Below, piece after piece: positions 1 through 7,402 of a DNA stretch of 13,502 bases (position 1 is the stretch's first letter; the number at the start of each line of letters is the position of its first letter). The position numbers and the translations under genes are program-made. This stretch comes from Bacteroidaceae bacterium (lineage in GTDB: Bacteria; Bacteroidota; Bacteroidia; Bacteroidales; Bacteroidaceae): the NCBI GenBank assembly GCA_017551845.1, contig JAFZKR010000142.1, positions 1 through 13,502 of the forward strand, written 5' to 3'. The notes beneath the pieces are model-generated. The model was given only the letters and a program-made list of their open reading frames with translations. It searched no databases and had not been told where the DNA came from.

Positions 1-472
1 ATGGATAAAGCGGTATCTCCTTGTTGCGGCCCGTAAGGTGGGTGGCCAACTCGCTACTGAGCAGTTTGGCGTTTGAGCCAGTTATGATGACGTGCATCTT
101 TTTACGGAGCAGACGGTTGACAAACAGGTGCCAGCCTTCTATGTTCTGTATCTCATCAAGAAGCAGGTAATCAAAGTCACCATATATCTTATAGAGGATT
201 TCAAGTACATCATTAAGTTGACCGGCTTTGAGATCTACAAGACGTTCATCATCAAAATCAGCATAGGCAAATTTTATACCTTGGTTTTGTAACGCCTGAT
301 AACATAGAGTAGACTTACCGCTACGCCTTACACCTATGACGGCCTGTGCCTGTGTACTTTTGAGATCAATAAATTGCTCCTCCGGGCGATGGCAGAGTGT
401 CTCCTGGGCCCTTGTTTCCATCTCTTCCTGCTGATCAGCAAGGATAAACTCCAATGTTCTTTTGTCTATCAT
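1..472 (-). CDS. AAA_14/DUF4143-type ATPase, N-terminal part (runs off left edge)
   Basis: I translated the minus strand from an ATG at 472 and found it open for 157 codons to the window edge, so the C-terminal half is missing. Walker A is GVRRSGKST (residues 47-55). Walker B is YLLLDE (102-107), followed by IQN. A sensor-1-like strand IITGSNAKLLS (129-139) precedes ELATHLTGR. This order and spacing is typical of the AAA_14 domain that usually precedes a C-terminal DUF4143 domain. These proteins are common in Bacteroidales and are often present in many copies. Their job is poorly known; roles in stress, toxin-antitoxin-like or nuclease-linked functions have been suggested. The start is supported by a TATCTTTA -7-like element at 493-500. 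Three direct repeats lie just upstream. The family call is secure; the cellular function is not known. Confidence 0.85.
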   Translation of the reverse strand, partial: MIDKRTLEFILADQQEEMETRAQETLCHRPEEQFIDLKSTQAQAVIGVRRSGKSTLCYQALQNQGIKFAYADFDDERLVDLKAGQLNDVLEILYKIYGDFDYLLLDEIQNIEGWHLFVNRLLRKKMHVIITGSNAKLLSSELATHLTGRNKEIPLYP

Positions 473-492
473 AATTGTGTTTTATTACAGCG

Positions 493-500
493 TAAAGATA
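493..500 (-). promoter_or_regulatory. Probable -7 element of the AAA ATPase gene
   Basis: On the minus strand this reads TATCTTTA, a 7 of 8 match to the Bacteroidetes -7 consensus TAnnTTTG. It lies about 20 nt before the ATG at 472. I see no clear -33 TTG at the expected distance. The first phased repeat begins just upstream. Confidence 0.4.
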
Positions 501-513
501 CATATTATTTCAG

Positions 514-600
514 CAAAATGCGATATTTTACAATAAAAAGGATTATCAGAATACGATATTTTACAAATAACTAGACTGTCGGAATACGATATTTGACGGA
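514..600. repeat. Three direct repeats with a 33-bp period upstream of the ATPase
   Basis: The core CGATATTT occurs at 521, 554 and 587, so each copy starts exactly 33 bp after the last. The longer match, about 20 bp, is AATACGATATTTTACAAATA in copy 2 (551-570, with G-A before it). Copy 1 reads ATGCGATATTTTACAATA and copy 3 reads GGAATACGATATTTGACG. On the ATPase strand the unit is TTTGTAAAATATCGTATTC. A possible decayed fourth copy is GGAAATACG at 622-630. Thirty-three bp is about three helical turns, so all copies would face the same side of the DNA. That suggests cooperative binding of a regulator, possibly the ATPase product itself. The repeats are seen; their function is inferred. Confidence 0.7.
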
Positions 601-768
601 TGGAATCACTTTTTATGTAGAGGAAATACGCAGGGGACGTCATGAACTGGCAGCCAGTTCCATTTATAAAAGAAAAAAAGAAGACTCACCGACGCAAATA
701 GACTGAACTACGCAGATTTCGGATTTGTCTCCTTTTATTTTCAGACGGTTGCGGAGCTTGATAGATTC
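601..768. other. Gene-free stretch between ATPase repeats and lipoprotein 3' end
   Basis: I see no open reading frame with coding character here. The main structure is a 7-bp inverted repeat, GAACTGG-CAG-CCAGTTC, at 644-660. It has no T-run after it on either strand in a terminator-like position. A run of A-rich sequence (662-680) follows on the plus strand. Confidence 0.5.
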
Positions 769-1137
769 CTATTCCAAAACCTTGATGGGAATACTTAAAG
801 TACCGGCACTGACGGTGTATGACCCCGGAACCGTAAATTCAAAGAGGGCATGATCGCCATCAATCTTCGGTTGCATGTCGTCGCCAGGGGTTACCCTAAT
901 CTTTCCAGGATCATACAAACCTTTGTCGTTACGATAGGTGGCAATCAGTGTAGCATGACCTTCTTTCAAATAAAGGTCCCAGTCATTAACCTCCAGTGTT
1001 CCATCCTGGTCTATGACCTCAATGGGGTTTAGCTTATCTCTGATGTCTTCACTGTCGTCATTCTTTTCACACGACATCACGCTGCCCAGGCTAAAGAACA
1101 CCGTTGCAGCCAGCAAATACGATAACAGCTTTTTCAT
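769..1137 (-). CDS. Small lipoprotein of unknown function
   Basis: This 122-residue protein starts MKKLLSYLLAATVFF and has a lipobox-like VMSC ending at Cys23, so it should be lipidated by the Lgt/Lsp pathway. The residues after the cysteine (EKNDDSED) are strongly acidic. That resembles the Bacteroidetes lipoprotein export signal and suggests surface exposure. The rest of the protein looks like a single beta-rich, Ig-like domain: alternating hydrophobic strands, and a FTVPGSYTVSAG turn near the C terminus. I do not recognise a named family. The start is supported by a perfect -7 element TACCTTTG about 20 nt upstream. The gene follows umuC on the same strand but has its own promoter, so co-regulation with umuDC is not implied. 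The 122-residue length suggests a complete small protein. Confidence 0.8.
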   Translation of the reverse strand: MKKLLSYLLAATVFFSLGSVMSCEKNDDSEDIRDKLNPIEVIDQDGTLEVNDWDLYLKEGHATLIATYRNDKGLYDPGKIRVTPGDDMQPKIDGDHALFEFTVPGSYTVSAGTLSIPIKVLE

Positions 1138-1158
1138 AATACACAGTTAATGTTTATA

Positions 1159-1166
1159 CAAAGGTA
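1159..1166 (-). promoter_or_regulatory. -7 element of the lipoprotein gene
   Basis: The minus strand reads TACCTTTG, a perfect TAnnTTTG match, 21 nt before the ATG at 1137. A TTG at 1183-1181 lies 14 nt upstream, closer than the usual spacing of about 19, so the -33 assignment is uncertain. The promoter overlaps the 3' end of umuC. Confidence 0.6.
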
Positions 1167-1174
1167 CAAAATAT

Positions 1175-2470
1175 TTAATTCAACCGGATAATATCAGTCC
1201 AACGGGTAGTAGGGTTGGGACTGCGGTAGTCATGCTTGATGGCGTTAGCAAACACATCGGCTTTACCGGCACCATTTTTGCGGGTGTATTGCTGGGCACC
1301 TAACACTATGGTCTCTGTGCCTTGGACACGGTTGATGCGGTCTATTACGGCATCAAGGCGGCGCATGCGCTGGAACTGCTCTGCGTTGGTGTCAAACAGG
1401 TCTGGCTGAACGGGACTGTTTGGGCCTATGCCCATTACTATCACTCCGGCTTTCTTGTATTTGTATCCGGGCAAGTATAGCTGCTCCAAAAGATGGGTAG
1501 CGGTCTGGACTATGGTGGTGGTTGTGGCGGTGGGTGTTATGAGCCGCTGTTCCTGGAAGTTCCAGTACTGGGGCAGGTCTTCACGGAACAGGTTGGTGTT
1601 CAGGAACACGGCTACTATGCTGGCAACGCTGCCTTGGGAGCGGAGTTTCTCGGCGCAGCGCACGGCGTAGTTTGATACGTGGGTGCGCAGCTCATCAAGG
1701 TCTGTTATCATGCCGTTGAATGAACGGCTGGTGCAGATGCTTTTCTTTGCGGCAAGCTGCTCATTTGGTACGCAGTCCTGGCCGTTCAGCTCACGCCAGG
1801 TGCGCTCTATCACTATGTTGCGCAGTATGGCGCGAACCCAGCTCTGGGGCTTAGACGCAAAGTCATAGGCGGTGTTTATGCCGTACTCCTTGAGGCGGGC
1901 TGTGTAGCGGCGGCCTATGCCCCAGACATCATCTATGGGAAATAGCTTGAGGGCTTTGATACGCTTCTCATCAGTATCCATGAGGCAGCAATGACGGTAG
2001 CCTGGATAGTGCTTGGCAAAGTGGCTGGCAATCTTGGCAAGCGTCTTGTTAGGTGCTATGCCTATGCTTACGGGCATGCCCACGCTGCGCAGTATGCGGC
2101 GGTGCAGGTTCTCTCCCCACTGTTTGAGGTTTATCTGCTCCATCCCGGAGAGATAGACAAAGCATTCATCTATGCTGCAGCGAAAGTAATCAGGGGCCTC
2201 CTTACGGATTATGGATACTATGCGGCCGGTAAGCTCTGCATACAGTTCATAGTTTGATGAGAATACGGCTATCTTCTGGTCCGGGAACTGCTCCTGCAGC
2301 TTGAAGTATGGGGTGCCGGCTTTTATGCCCAGCTGCTTGGCCTCATTAGAGCGGGCTACTACGCAGCCGTCATTATTGGAGAGCACCACCACGGGCTTGC
2401 CCTCCAGATCAGGGCGGAACACGCGCTCACAGGAGACGTAACAGTTGTCACAATCTATTATGCCGTACAT
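1175..2470 (-). CDS. umuC: UmuC-type Y-family DNA polymerase (Pol V catalytic subunit)
   Basis: This 431-residue protein is full length for UmuC (E. coli UmuC is about 422). It copies damaged DNA with low fidelity when joined to processed UmuD. The N-terminal palm motif [11 protein letters not shown] supplies Asp6. The CSIDECF motif supplies Asp101 and Glu102. These are the three metal-binding carboxylates at the positions expected for the family. The little-finger region and the C-terminal DUF4113-like segment follow. QPDLFD at residues 355-360 is a good beta-sliding-clamp binding motif, at nearly the same place as QLNLF in E. coli UmuC. The gene lies 16 nt after umuD and is surely co-transcribed with it. 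Nothing is missing or broken. The product is cytoplasmic and acts at stalled replication forks. Confidence 0.97.
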   Translation of the reverse strand: MYGIIDCDNCYVSCERVFRPDLEGKPVVVLSNNDGCVVARSNEAKQLGIKAGTPYFKLQEQFPDQKIAVFSSNYELYAELTGRIVSIIRKEAPDYFRCSIDECFVYLSGMEQINLKQWGENLHRRILRSVGMPVSIGIAPNKTLAKIASHFAKHYPGYRHCCLMDTDEKRIKALKLFPIDDVWGIGRRYTARLKEYGINTAYDFASKPQSWVRAILRNIVIERTWRELNGQDCVPNEQLAAKKSICTSRSFNGMITDLDELRTHVSNYAVRCAEKLRSQGSVASIVAVFLNTNLFREDLPQYWNFQEQRLITPTATTTTIVQTATHLLEQLYLPGYKYKKAGVIVMGIGPNSPVQPDLFDTNAEQFQRMRRLDAVIDRINRVQGTETIVLGAQQYTRKNGAGKADVFANAIKHDYRSPNPTTRWTDIIRLN

Positions 2471-2486
2471 ACTCTGCAGGGATTGC

Positions 2487-2930
2487 TTAATACTTGCGCC
2501 AGGTCTTGATGGTATATACCACCACGCCCCAGACCATGAATGAGTCTGTGTCTGTTATGCGGATAGGCTTATAAGCGGGGTTGGCGGGCTGCAGTTCAAT
2601 GTATCCCTGACTGCGGTGGCTCAAGTCAAGCGTCTTGATGGTGAACTCATTGTTTATGTAGGCCACAATGATATCGCCGTTATTGGGTTCAAGGCTGCGG
2701 TCTATCACCGCCAGATCACCGTCATCAAGGCCCGCCCCTATCATGGAGTCACCCTCAATGCGGCCAAAGAACGTTGCCTCCGGATTGCGGATAAGGTCCC
2801 GGTTAAAGTCAAGGCTGTCACGCAAATAATCCTGCGCCGGACTGGGGAATCCAGCCTTGATGCCCGGAGCCAGCTGCAAGGGCCGGTCCTGCGTGAACTC
2901 TGAGGGAAGTATCTTTATGCTGCCTGACAT
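2487..2930 (-). CDS. umuD: UmuD-type self-cleaving polymerase V subunit
   Basis: This 147-residue protein is an S24-family LexA-like peptidase without the LexA DNA-binding domain. It cuts itself when stimulated by RecA filaments, and the shortened form joins UmuC. The cleavage site is KAGFPSP, with the cut expected between Ala26 and Gly27 (Cys24-Gly25 in E. coli). The catalytic serine is Ser62 in EGDSMIGAG and the lysine is Lys99 in EFTIKTL. All three are shifted by two residues from E. coli UmuD, which strengthens the call. The gene is the first of the umuDC pair. A 12-bp palindrome, TGAAA-TG-TTTCA, lies immediately upstream of its -7-like element and could be the damage-responsive operator. 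No lexA gene is in this window. Confidence 0.96.
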   Translation of the reverse strand: MSGSIKILPSEFTQDRPLQLAPGIKAGFPSPAQDYLRDSLDFNRDLIRNPEATFFGRIEGDSMIGAGLDDGDLAVIDRSLEPNNGDIIVAYINNEFTIKTLDLSHRSQGYIELQPANPAYKPIRITDTDSFMVWGVVVYTIKTWRKY

Positions 2931-2948
2931 AAACAGATATATTTGCTG

Positions 2949-2956
2949 TAAAGTTA
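2949..2956 (-). promoter_or_regulatory. Probable -7 element of umuDC
   Basis: The minus strand reads TAACTTTA, a 7 of 8 match to TAnnTTTG, about 18 nt before the umuD ATG at 2930. No clear -33 element lies at the standard distance. The adjoining palindrome at 2958-2969 takes up much of the spacer. Confidence 0.4.
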
Positions 2957-2957
2957 A

Positions 2958-2969
2958 TGAAATGTTTCA
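2958..2969. promoter_or_regulatory. Palindrome in the umuD promoter (candidate operator)
   Basis: TGAAATGTTTCA is a perfect 12-bp inverted repeat (5-2-5) directly upstream of the -7-like element of umuDC. A repressor bound here would block the promoter. Its role as an SOS operator is inferred from position only; I know of no established consensus for this clade. Confidence 0.35.
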
Positions 2970-3010
2970 AGATTTTGGGCCGGTGGCACAGGGAAACGAT
3001 CCTTTTGTGC

Positions 3011-3018
3011 TATATTTG
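3011..3018 (+). promoter_or_regulatory. -7 element of the carboxylesterase gene
   Basis: TATATTTG is a perfect TAnnTTTG match, 25 nt before the chosen ATG at 3044. It rules out the earlier in-frame ATG at 2957, which would place the promoter inside the coding sequence. No standard -33 is evident. Confidence 0.55.
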
Positions 3019-3043
3019 CCTCATGCACTTTATATGCCTGAAT

Positions 3044-4588
3044 ATGAAAAGAATCTTTTTATTTCTGTCAGTAGTGATTCCGGTGCTGGCAAGTTGCCAG
3101 AACGATCCTTTTGTTGTTAGAACTACGAATGGTCCTGTGCGGGGATTTGATGAGGAGGGCACTATGGCTTTCAAGGGTATTCCTTATGCCAAGGCTGAGC
3201 GCTGCATGCCGCCGGCTCCGGTTGAGAAATGGGATACAGTTATGGATTGCACCCAGTGGGGACCACAGTCGCTGCAGAGCGGACGCATCCAGCCGGGCAG
3301 CGCGGAGGATTGCTGTGTGCTGAACGTATGGACTACCGATACAAAAGGCAAGAAACCCGTTATGTTCTGGTGTCACGGAGGCGGATTTGACTCCGGTACA
3401 AGCGCCTGGAACCCGGGTATGGGCCTGGCTAAAAAGGATGTGGTTGTGGTGAGCCTTAATCATCGTCTCAACATAATAGGATTCCTGGACCTGTCGGCCA
3501 CAGGAGACCCCAAGTACAAATACTCGGGCAACGTGGGCATGATGGATGCAGTCAAGGCACTTGAATGGGTGCGTGACAATATAAGCAAGTTTGGCGGTGA
3601 CCCCGACAACGTGACCATATTCGGTGAAAGCGGAGGTGGCGGAAAGGTGGGAACACTCATGTGTATGCCGTCGGCCAAGGGCTTGTTCCACAAGGCAATA
3701 ATAATGAGTGGCACCATCCTGAACGTGAACAATAAGCAGATGTCCGAAGAGCTTGGTCTGGCTGTTTTGGACGAGTTGGGAATACCGCATAATGAACCGG
3801 ACCGCATAAAGGATGTGCCTTATGACAAGTTGTATCAGGCTGGTCAACGTGCTCTTTCTGCCAGTGTGGGTACGCGTACACCGGGTACGCCTATCATGTG
3901 GGGATTCGGCCCTACGCCCGATGGCGAAGTGTTGCTGCAGCAGCCTTTCCAGCCCGATTTTGCATCAATATCAAGTGATATACCTTTAATAATAGGTACC
4001 ACCTTCAATGAACTTCAGCGTGGTCAGTACAACCGCGAGATGACACTTGAACAAGCTAAAGATGCTGTCCGTGCCACATTCGGTGATGAAACCGATGCAT
4101 ATGCTGAGGCCTTGGCCAAGGCTTGGCCGGACTATATTCCCCAGGATCTGCCGTCAATAGATCCTTTGTTCCGGGCAAAGACTGTCATAACGGCCGATGC
4201 AGCATCGTCTTCAAAGAGTGCACCGGTGTATAACTACATGTTTACATGGAAGTCACCTTTAACACATATATCTGCACATGGTGCTGAGCTGAACTTCTGT
4301 TTCAATACTTTGCATCTGGCCGGGCGTGACTTGCCTAATCCGTCGGAATCAGACCTGCGTCTGGCTGACCGCATGGCTAAGTCGTGGGCCAACTTCGCTC
4401 ATTCAGGCAATCCCAATGTGGAGGGCTTGCCAGAATGGCATCCATATACGAAAGAGAACGGCGAGTGCTTTATGTTCGGGCAGGAGATAGAGATAAGACA
4501 TAACTTTGACCGTGAACTGGAGGAGATTATAAACCGTCACTGTTTCCAGAAACTGGACGCTTTCCGTGCTACCGGCTCACTGAGATGA
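3044..4588 (+). CDS. Secreted type-B carboxylesterase (alpha/beta-hydrolase), probable lipoprotein
   Basis: From the ATG at 3044 the product is 514 residues, the usual size of the family. The frame is open further up to an ATG at 2957. The later start gives a clean lipoprotein signal, MKRIFLFLSVVIPVLASC with the lipidated cysteine at 18, and leaves the promoter outside the gene. The oxyanion-hole motif HGGGFDSG is at 111-118. The nucleophile elbow GESGGGG gives Ser196 (GESAGG is usual). Glu323 in TFNELQ and His412 in SAHGAELNF complete the triad. The enzyme hydrolyses carboxylic esters outside the cytoplasm. Its natural substrate cannot be read from sequence. The plant-glycan genes downstream make an ester decoration such as an acyl group a possibility. 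Its 3' end overlaps the next gene, on the opposite strand, by 12 nt. Confidence 0.92.
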   Translation: MKRIFLFLSVVIPVLASCQNDPFVVRTTNGPVRGFDEEGTMAFKGIPYAKAERCMPPAPVEKWDTVMDCTQWGPQSLQSGRIQPGSAEDCCVLNVWTTDTKGKKPVMFWCHGGGFDSGTSAWNPGMGLAKKDVVVVSLNHRLNIIGFLDLSATGDPKYKYSGNVGMMDAVKALEWVRDNISKFGGDPDNVTIFGESGGGGKVGTLMCMPSAKGLFHKAIIMSGTILNVNNKQMSEELGLAVLDELGIPHNEPDRIKDVPYDKLYQAGQRALSASVGTRTPGTPIMWGFGPTPDGEVLLQQPFQPDFASISSDIPLIIGTTFNELQRGQYNREMTLEQAKDAVRATFGDETDAYAEALAKAWPDYIPQDLPSIDPLFRAKTVITADAASSSKSAPVYNYMFTWKSPLTHISAHGAELNFCFNTLHLAGRDLPNPSESDLRLADRMAKSWANFAHSGNPNVEGLPEWHPYTKENGECFMFGQEIEIRHNFDRELEEIINRHCFQKLDAFRATGSLR

Positions 4589-5335
4589 GTGTAAGTCAGC
4601 GTCCTGAAGGACGGGGAACTTGGTACGGAAGTGTGCAAGCCGTTTCAAGTCAAGGTCGGCACAGAGCATCTGGGGACGTTCGTCAGTCTGGACAAGGGAT
4701 TCGCCGTAAGGGGTGATGATGGCACTATGGCCGGGGTAGAAACCAAGCTCGTCACTGCCGGAACGGTTCACTCCTATGACATAGCATTGGTTTTCGATGG
4801 CACGTGCACGGAGCAGGGTGTCCCAGGCCAGGATGCGTTTTTCAGGCCAGTTGGCGGGGTAGAATACAGCATCGTAGTCATCATGGTTACGGCTGAATAT
4901 GGGAAACCTGAGGTCATAGCAGATAAGCAGCAGAATTCTAAGACCGCGGAATTCAACTATCACACGTGTATTCCCCGGGGTATAGTTTTCAGCCTCACCT
5001 GAGTAAGTGAAAAGGTGGTGTTCGTCGTAATACTCCAGCTTGCCGTCTGGCATGGCAAAGATGAGCCGGTTATAGATGTTGCCGTTTTCGGCTATGGGTA
5101 AACTGCCGCATACTGCAGCATCCAGTTCACTGGCCTTGCTCTTGAGCCATTCTACTATATTACCGTCCATAGTTTGGACTACAGGCGTGGGGTCAATGTA
5201 TTGGCCCGTGGCGAACATTTCCGGCAGAACGTAAATGTCGGCCCCGCAACCGTCACCTGTCAGACGGTCCAAGTCGGCCAGGCTGCTTCCCGGATCACCC
5301 TGCACGGGGTCATTCTGAATTAATGCAATCTTCAT
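4577..5335 (-). CDS. Nitrilase-superfamily omega-amidase homologue (YafV/Nit2-like) with altered catalytic lysine
   Basis: This 252-residue cytoplasmic protein aligns end to end with E. coli YafV. Omega-amidases of this branch hydrolyse alpha-ketoglutaramate and related omega-amides. The general-base Glu39 is in LPEMFATG. The nucleophile Cys139 is in LICYDLRFPIFSRN. PANWP, RARAIENQCYV and the KFPVLQDAD ending are all present. The oddity is the lysine motif. YafV has YDKRHLF, but this protein has YDEHHLF, so residue 105 is Glu (codon GAA, plus-strand 5021-5023) where the catalytic lysine should be. A single A-to-G change from AAA would explain it. The protein may therefore be inactive, altered in chemistry, or the read may be wrong here. 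It starts about 8 nt after a perfect -7 element and converges on the esterase gene. Confidence 0.9.
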   Translation of the reverse strand: MKIALIQNDPVQGDPGSSLADLDRLTGDGCGADIYVLPEMFATGQYIDPTPVVQTMDGNIVEWLKSKASELDAAVCGSLPIAENGNIYNRLIFAMPDGKLEYYDEHHLFTYSGEAENYTPGNTRVIVEFRGLRILLLICYDLRFPIFSRNHDDYDAVFYPANWPEKRILAWDTLLRARAIENQCYVIGVNRSGSDELGFYPGHSAIITPYGESLVQTDERPQMLCADLDLKRLAHFRTKFPVLQDADLHSSQ

Positions 5336-5343
5336 AATGATTG

Positions 5344-5351
5344 CAAAAGTA
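5344..5351 (-). promoter_or_regulatory. -7 element of the omega-amidase homologue
   Basis: The minus strand reads TACTTTTG, a perfect TAnnTTTG match. It ends 8 nt before the ATG at 5335, so the message would have a leader of only about 5 nt. No good -33 is seen. Confidence 0.5.
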
Positions 5352-5438
5352 ATACCTAATCTTGGAATTCCTTATAATCCTGCTCTTCAAACTTTTGCGG
5401 ATAGCCAGCACTGCATCCGTTGTATAAAGATAATGCTA

Positions 5439-5481
5439 AACCTTATAAAAAAGGAACAAGCTCATTTTTTATCATAAGGTT
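5439..5481. repeat. Long imperfect inverted repeat upstream of the GH2 promoter
   Basis: AACCTTAT followed by AAAAAA (5439-5452) pairs with TTTTTT (5465-5470) and ATAAGGTT (5474-5481). That makes 14 paired positions with a 3-nt bulge (ATC) and a 12-nt loop. The right arm touches the -33 region of the GH2 promoter. This fits a regulator-binding site better than a terminator, because no gene ends just before it on the plus strand. Confidence 0.5.
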
Positions 5482-5512
5482 CGCTTTTATTTCATGGTAC
5501 GGATTATCTTTG
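5480..5512 (+). promoter_or_regulatory. Promoter of the glycan cluster (GH2 gene)
   Basis: TATCTTTG at 5505-5512 is a perfect -7 element. TTCG at 5480-5483, 21 nt upstream, is a weak -33. The expected start site is 20-25 nt before the ATG at 5542. Confidence 0.6.
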
Positions 5513-5541
5513 TAGTGAAATAAAAAATTACTGACTATTAT

Positions 5542-7362
5542 ATGAGAATAATTATGCCTTTGAGAAGAATCTTTTGTCCGGCCTTCATGATTTTGGCTGT
5601 ATCAGTTTCTGTTTCAGCCTCTAACAGCAGGAACATCTATCCGCTTATCCAGAATGTGCCCGGACGTGAACTGCAGAGTCTTGACGGGACATGGAAATAT
5701 ATCCTTGATCTGTATGAATTGGGTTTTTACAATTACCGTATGGACGAAGACCGTAACGGCTGGTTCAAGGATGCCCATGCCAACCGTCCTGAAGATCTGG
5801 TAGAGTATAATTTCGATACGGCACCTACGTTGCATGTGCCGGGTGACTGGAATACACAAAGTGAACAGCTTTTGAATTTTGAGGGCAATATCTGGTATCG
5901 CCGCCAGTTTGAATGCCATCCCGATGCAGAAAAGCGCCGTTTCATACACTTTGATGCTGTGAACTATGAGTGTCAGGTCTATCTGAACGGACGCAAGATA
6001 GGAGTTCATGAGGGCGGTTTCTCTCCTTTCAATATAGAGATAACCGATGTAATCAAGGAGGGTACGAACACATTGATTCTGAAGGTTGACAACCGACGTC
6101 GTATTGAAGGGGTTCCCACGGTGAACACAGATTGGCATAATTACGGCGGTATAACGCGTCAGGTAAATGTAATATCTGTCCCAAAGGTTTTTATCCGTGA
6201 TTATTTTGTACAACTCAAGAAAGGTGCTTCCAATGTTGTCTCAGGATGGGTGCAGTTGGACGGTGCCGGTAATGACAATGTCTGTATAGAGATTCCGGAA
6301 CTCAAGATTAGGCAGCAGGTCAGTACCGATGAAAACGGATACGGTACTTTCGAATTCAAATGCAAGCCTATACTGTGGAGTCCTGAGACCCCGAAACTGT
6401 ATGCCGTGAGACTGTCATCGGACTCTGACAGTGTGGAGGATGAAATAGGATTCCGTTCCATCGAGACCCGCGGCAAAGAGATTTTTCTGAACGGCAAGAA
6501 ACTGTTTTGCCGTGGCATAAGCATCCACGAGGAAGCACCGTTGCGTCCCGGACGCGCGTGGAGCAAGGAGGATGCCACCATACTGCTTGGTTGGGCCAAG
6601 GAGATGAACTGCAATTTCGTACGTTTGGCGCATTATCAGCACAACGAAAACATGATACGCACGGCAGAGCGTATGGGATTGCTGGTCTGGAGCGAGATAC
6701 CGTGTTATTGGACTATCCAGTGGGAGAACGAAGGCACCCTTGAGACCGCATGCGAGCAGATAGACGCAATGATTGGGCGTGACAAGAACCGTACCAACAT
6801 TATGATTTGGTCCATTGCCAATGAAACACCTATCTCAGAACCGCGTAACATATTCCTGCGCAAACTGGCGGACAAGGTACGTTCCATGGATAATACCCGT
6901 CTGGTTGCAGCAGCCATGGAGAAGAAGGAACTGTCCGGCGGTATCATGACTCTTGATGATCCTATGTCATCATATCTTGATGTTCTCAGTTTCAATCAAT
7001 ATGTAGGATGGTATGACGGTCTGCCCGAGAAATGTGACCGCGTGCGTTGGGAGTTTTCCGAGGATAAACCCGTTTTTATAAGTGAATTCGGAGGTGGAGC
7101 CCTACAAGGGTATCATGGTCCTGAAAACCAGCGCTGGACTGAGGAATTCCAGGCTGATCTATACCGCCACTCAGTAAAGATGCTGGAGAATATGGAGGGA
7201 CTGTCGGGTTGTACCCCGTGGATCCTTACAGACTTCCGGTCACCGCGTCGTGTGCTGACAGATATTCAGGACGGTTACAACCGTAAAGGTCTGATTTCGG
7301 ACCGCGGCATACGCAAGGCCGCCTTCTATATAATGCAGGAGTGGTATGGCTCGCTCAAATAG
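5542..7362 (+). CDS. GH2 beta-glucuronidase-type glycoside hydrolase, secreted
   Basis: This 606-residue protein matches the length and domain order of E. coli UidA (603). After a signal peptide (about residues 1-26) come the sugar-binding jelly roll (about 45-215), an Ig-like domain (about 216-310) and the TIM barrel (about 311-606). The acid/base is Glu428 in WSIANET. The nucleophile is Glu515 in FISEFGGG. N-R-K at 580-582 matches the NxK motif (Asn566 and Lys568 in UidA) that binds the uronic acid carboxylate, so a uronide substrate is likely rather than a galactoside. The region after SEIPCYW is shorter than in UidA, so it belongs to the no-Loop-1 class. A second in-frame ATG (5554) could be the true start without affecting the enzyme. 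It heads a cluster with DUF4380 and GH10 genes. Beta-galacturonidase activity is the main alternative. Confidence 0.9.
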   Translation: MRIIMPLRRIFCPAFMILAVSVSVSASNSRNIYPLIQNVPGRELQSLDGTWKYILDLYELGFYNYRMDEDRNGWFKDAHANRPEDLVEYNFDTAPTLHVPGDWNTQSEQLLNFEGNIWYRRQFECHPDAEKRRFIHFDAVNYECQVYLNGRKIGVHEGGFSPFNIEITDVIKEGTNTLILKVDNRRRIEGVPTVNTDWHNYGGITRQVNVISVPKVFIRDYFVQLKKGASNVVSGWVQLDGAGNDNVCIEIPELKIRQQVSTDENGYGTFEFKCKPILWSPETPKLYAVRLSSDSDSVEDEIGFRSIETRGKEIFLNGKKLFCRGISIHEEAPLRPGRAWSKEDATILLGWAKEMNCNFVRLAHYQHNENMIRTAERMGLLVWSEIPCYWTIQWENEGTLETACEQIDAMIGRDKNRTNIMIWSIANETPISEPRNIFLRKLADKVRSMDNTRLVAAAMEKKELSGGIMTLDDPMSSYLDVLSFNQYVGWYDGLPEKCDRVRWEFSEDKPVFISEFGGGALQGYHGPENQRWTEEFQADLYRHSVKMLENMEGLSGCTPWILTDFRSPRRVLTDIQDGYNRKGLISDRGIRKAAFYIMQEWYGSLK

Positions 7363-7371
7363 ATTTTTCAT

Positions 7372-7379
7372 TATATTTG
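7372..7379 (+). promoter_or_regulatory. -7 element of the DUF4380 gene
   Basis: TATATTTG is a perfect TAnnTTTG match, 23 nt before the ATG at 7403 and just after the GH2 stop. It suggests that the last two genes can be transcribed apart from GH2. It also argues for the ATG at 7403 or 7409 rather than an upstream one at 7346. Confidence 0.5.
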
Positions 7380-7402
7380 CCGTATCTGAAAAAAACAGGA
7401 TA

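Noticed and set aside
644..660. Hairpin GAACTGG-CAG-CCAGTTC as a terminator
   Set aside because: The stem is short and no T-run follows it on the strand that would need termination.
2957..3043. Earlier in-frame ATG of the carboxylesterase
   Set aside because: It would bury the -7 element and put 29 residues ahead of a perfect lipoprotein signal.
3068..3847. Minus-strand open frame of 259 codons
   Set aside because: It is antisense to the conserved catalytic part of the carboxylesterase and has a Cys/His-rich composition with no known motifs.
5614..6213. Minus-strand open frame of 199 codons
   Set aside because: It lies wholly antisense to the GH2 sugar-binding domain and has no promoter or family features.
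7346..7402. Earlier in-frame ATG of the DUF4380 gene, overlapping GH2
   Set aside because: It would place the signal peptide internally and the -7 element inside the gene.
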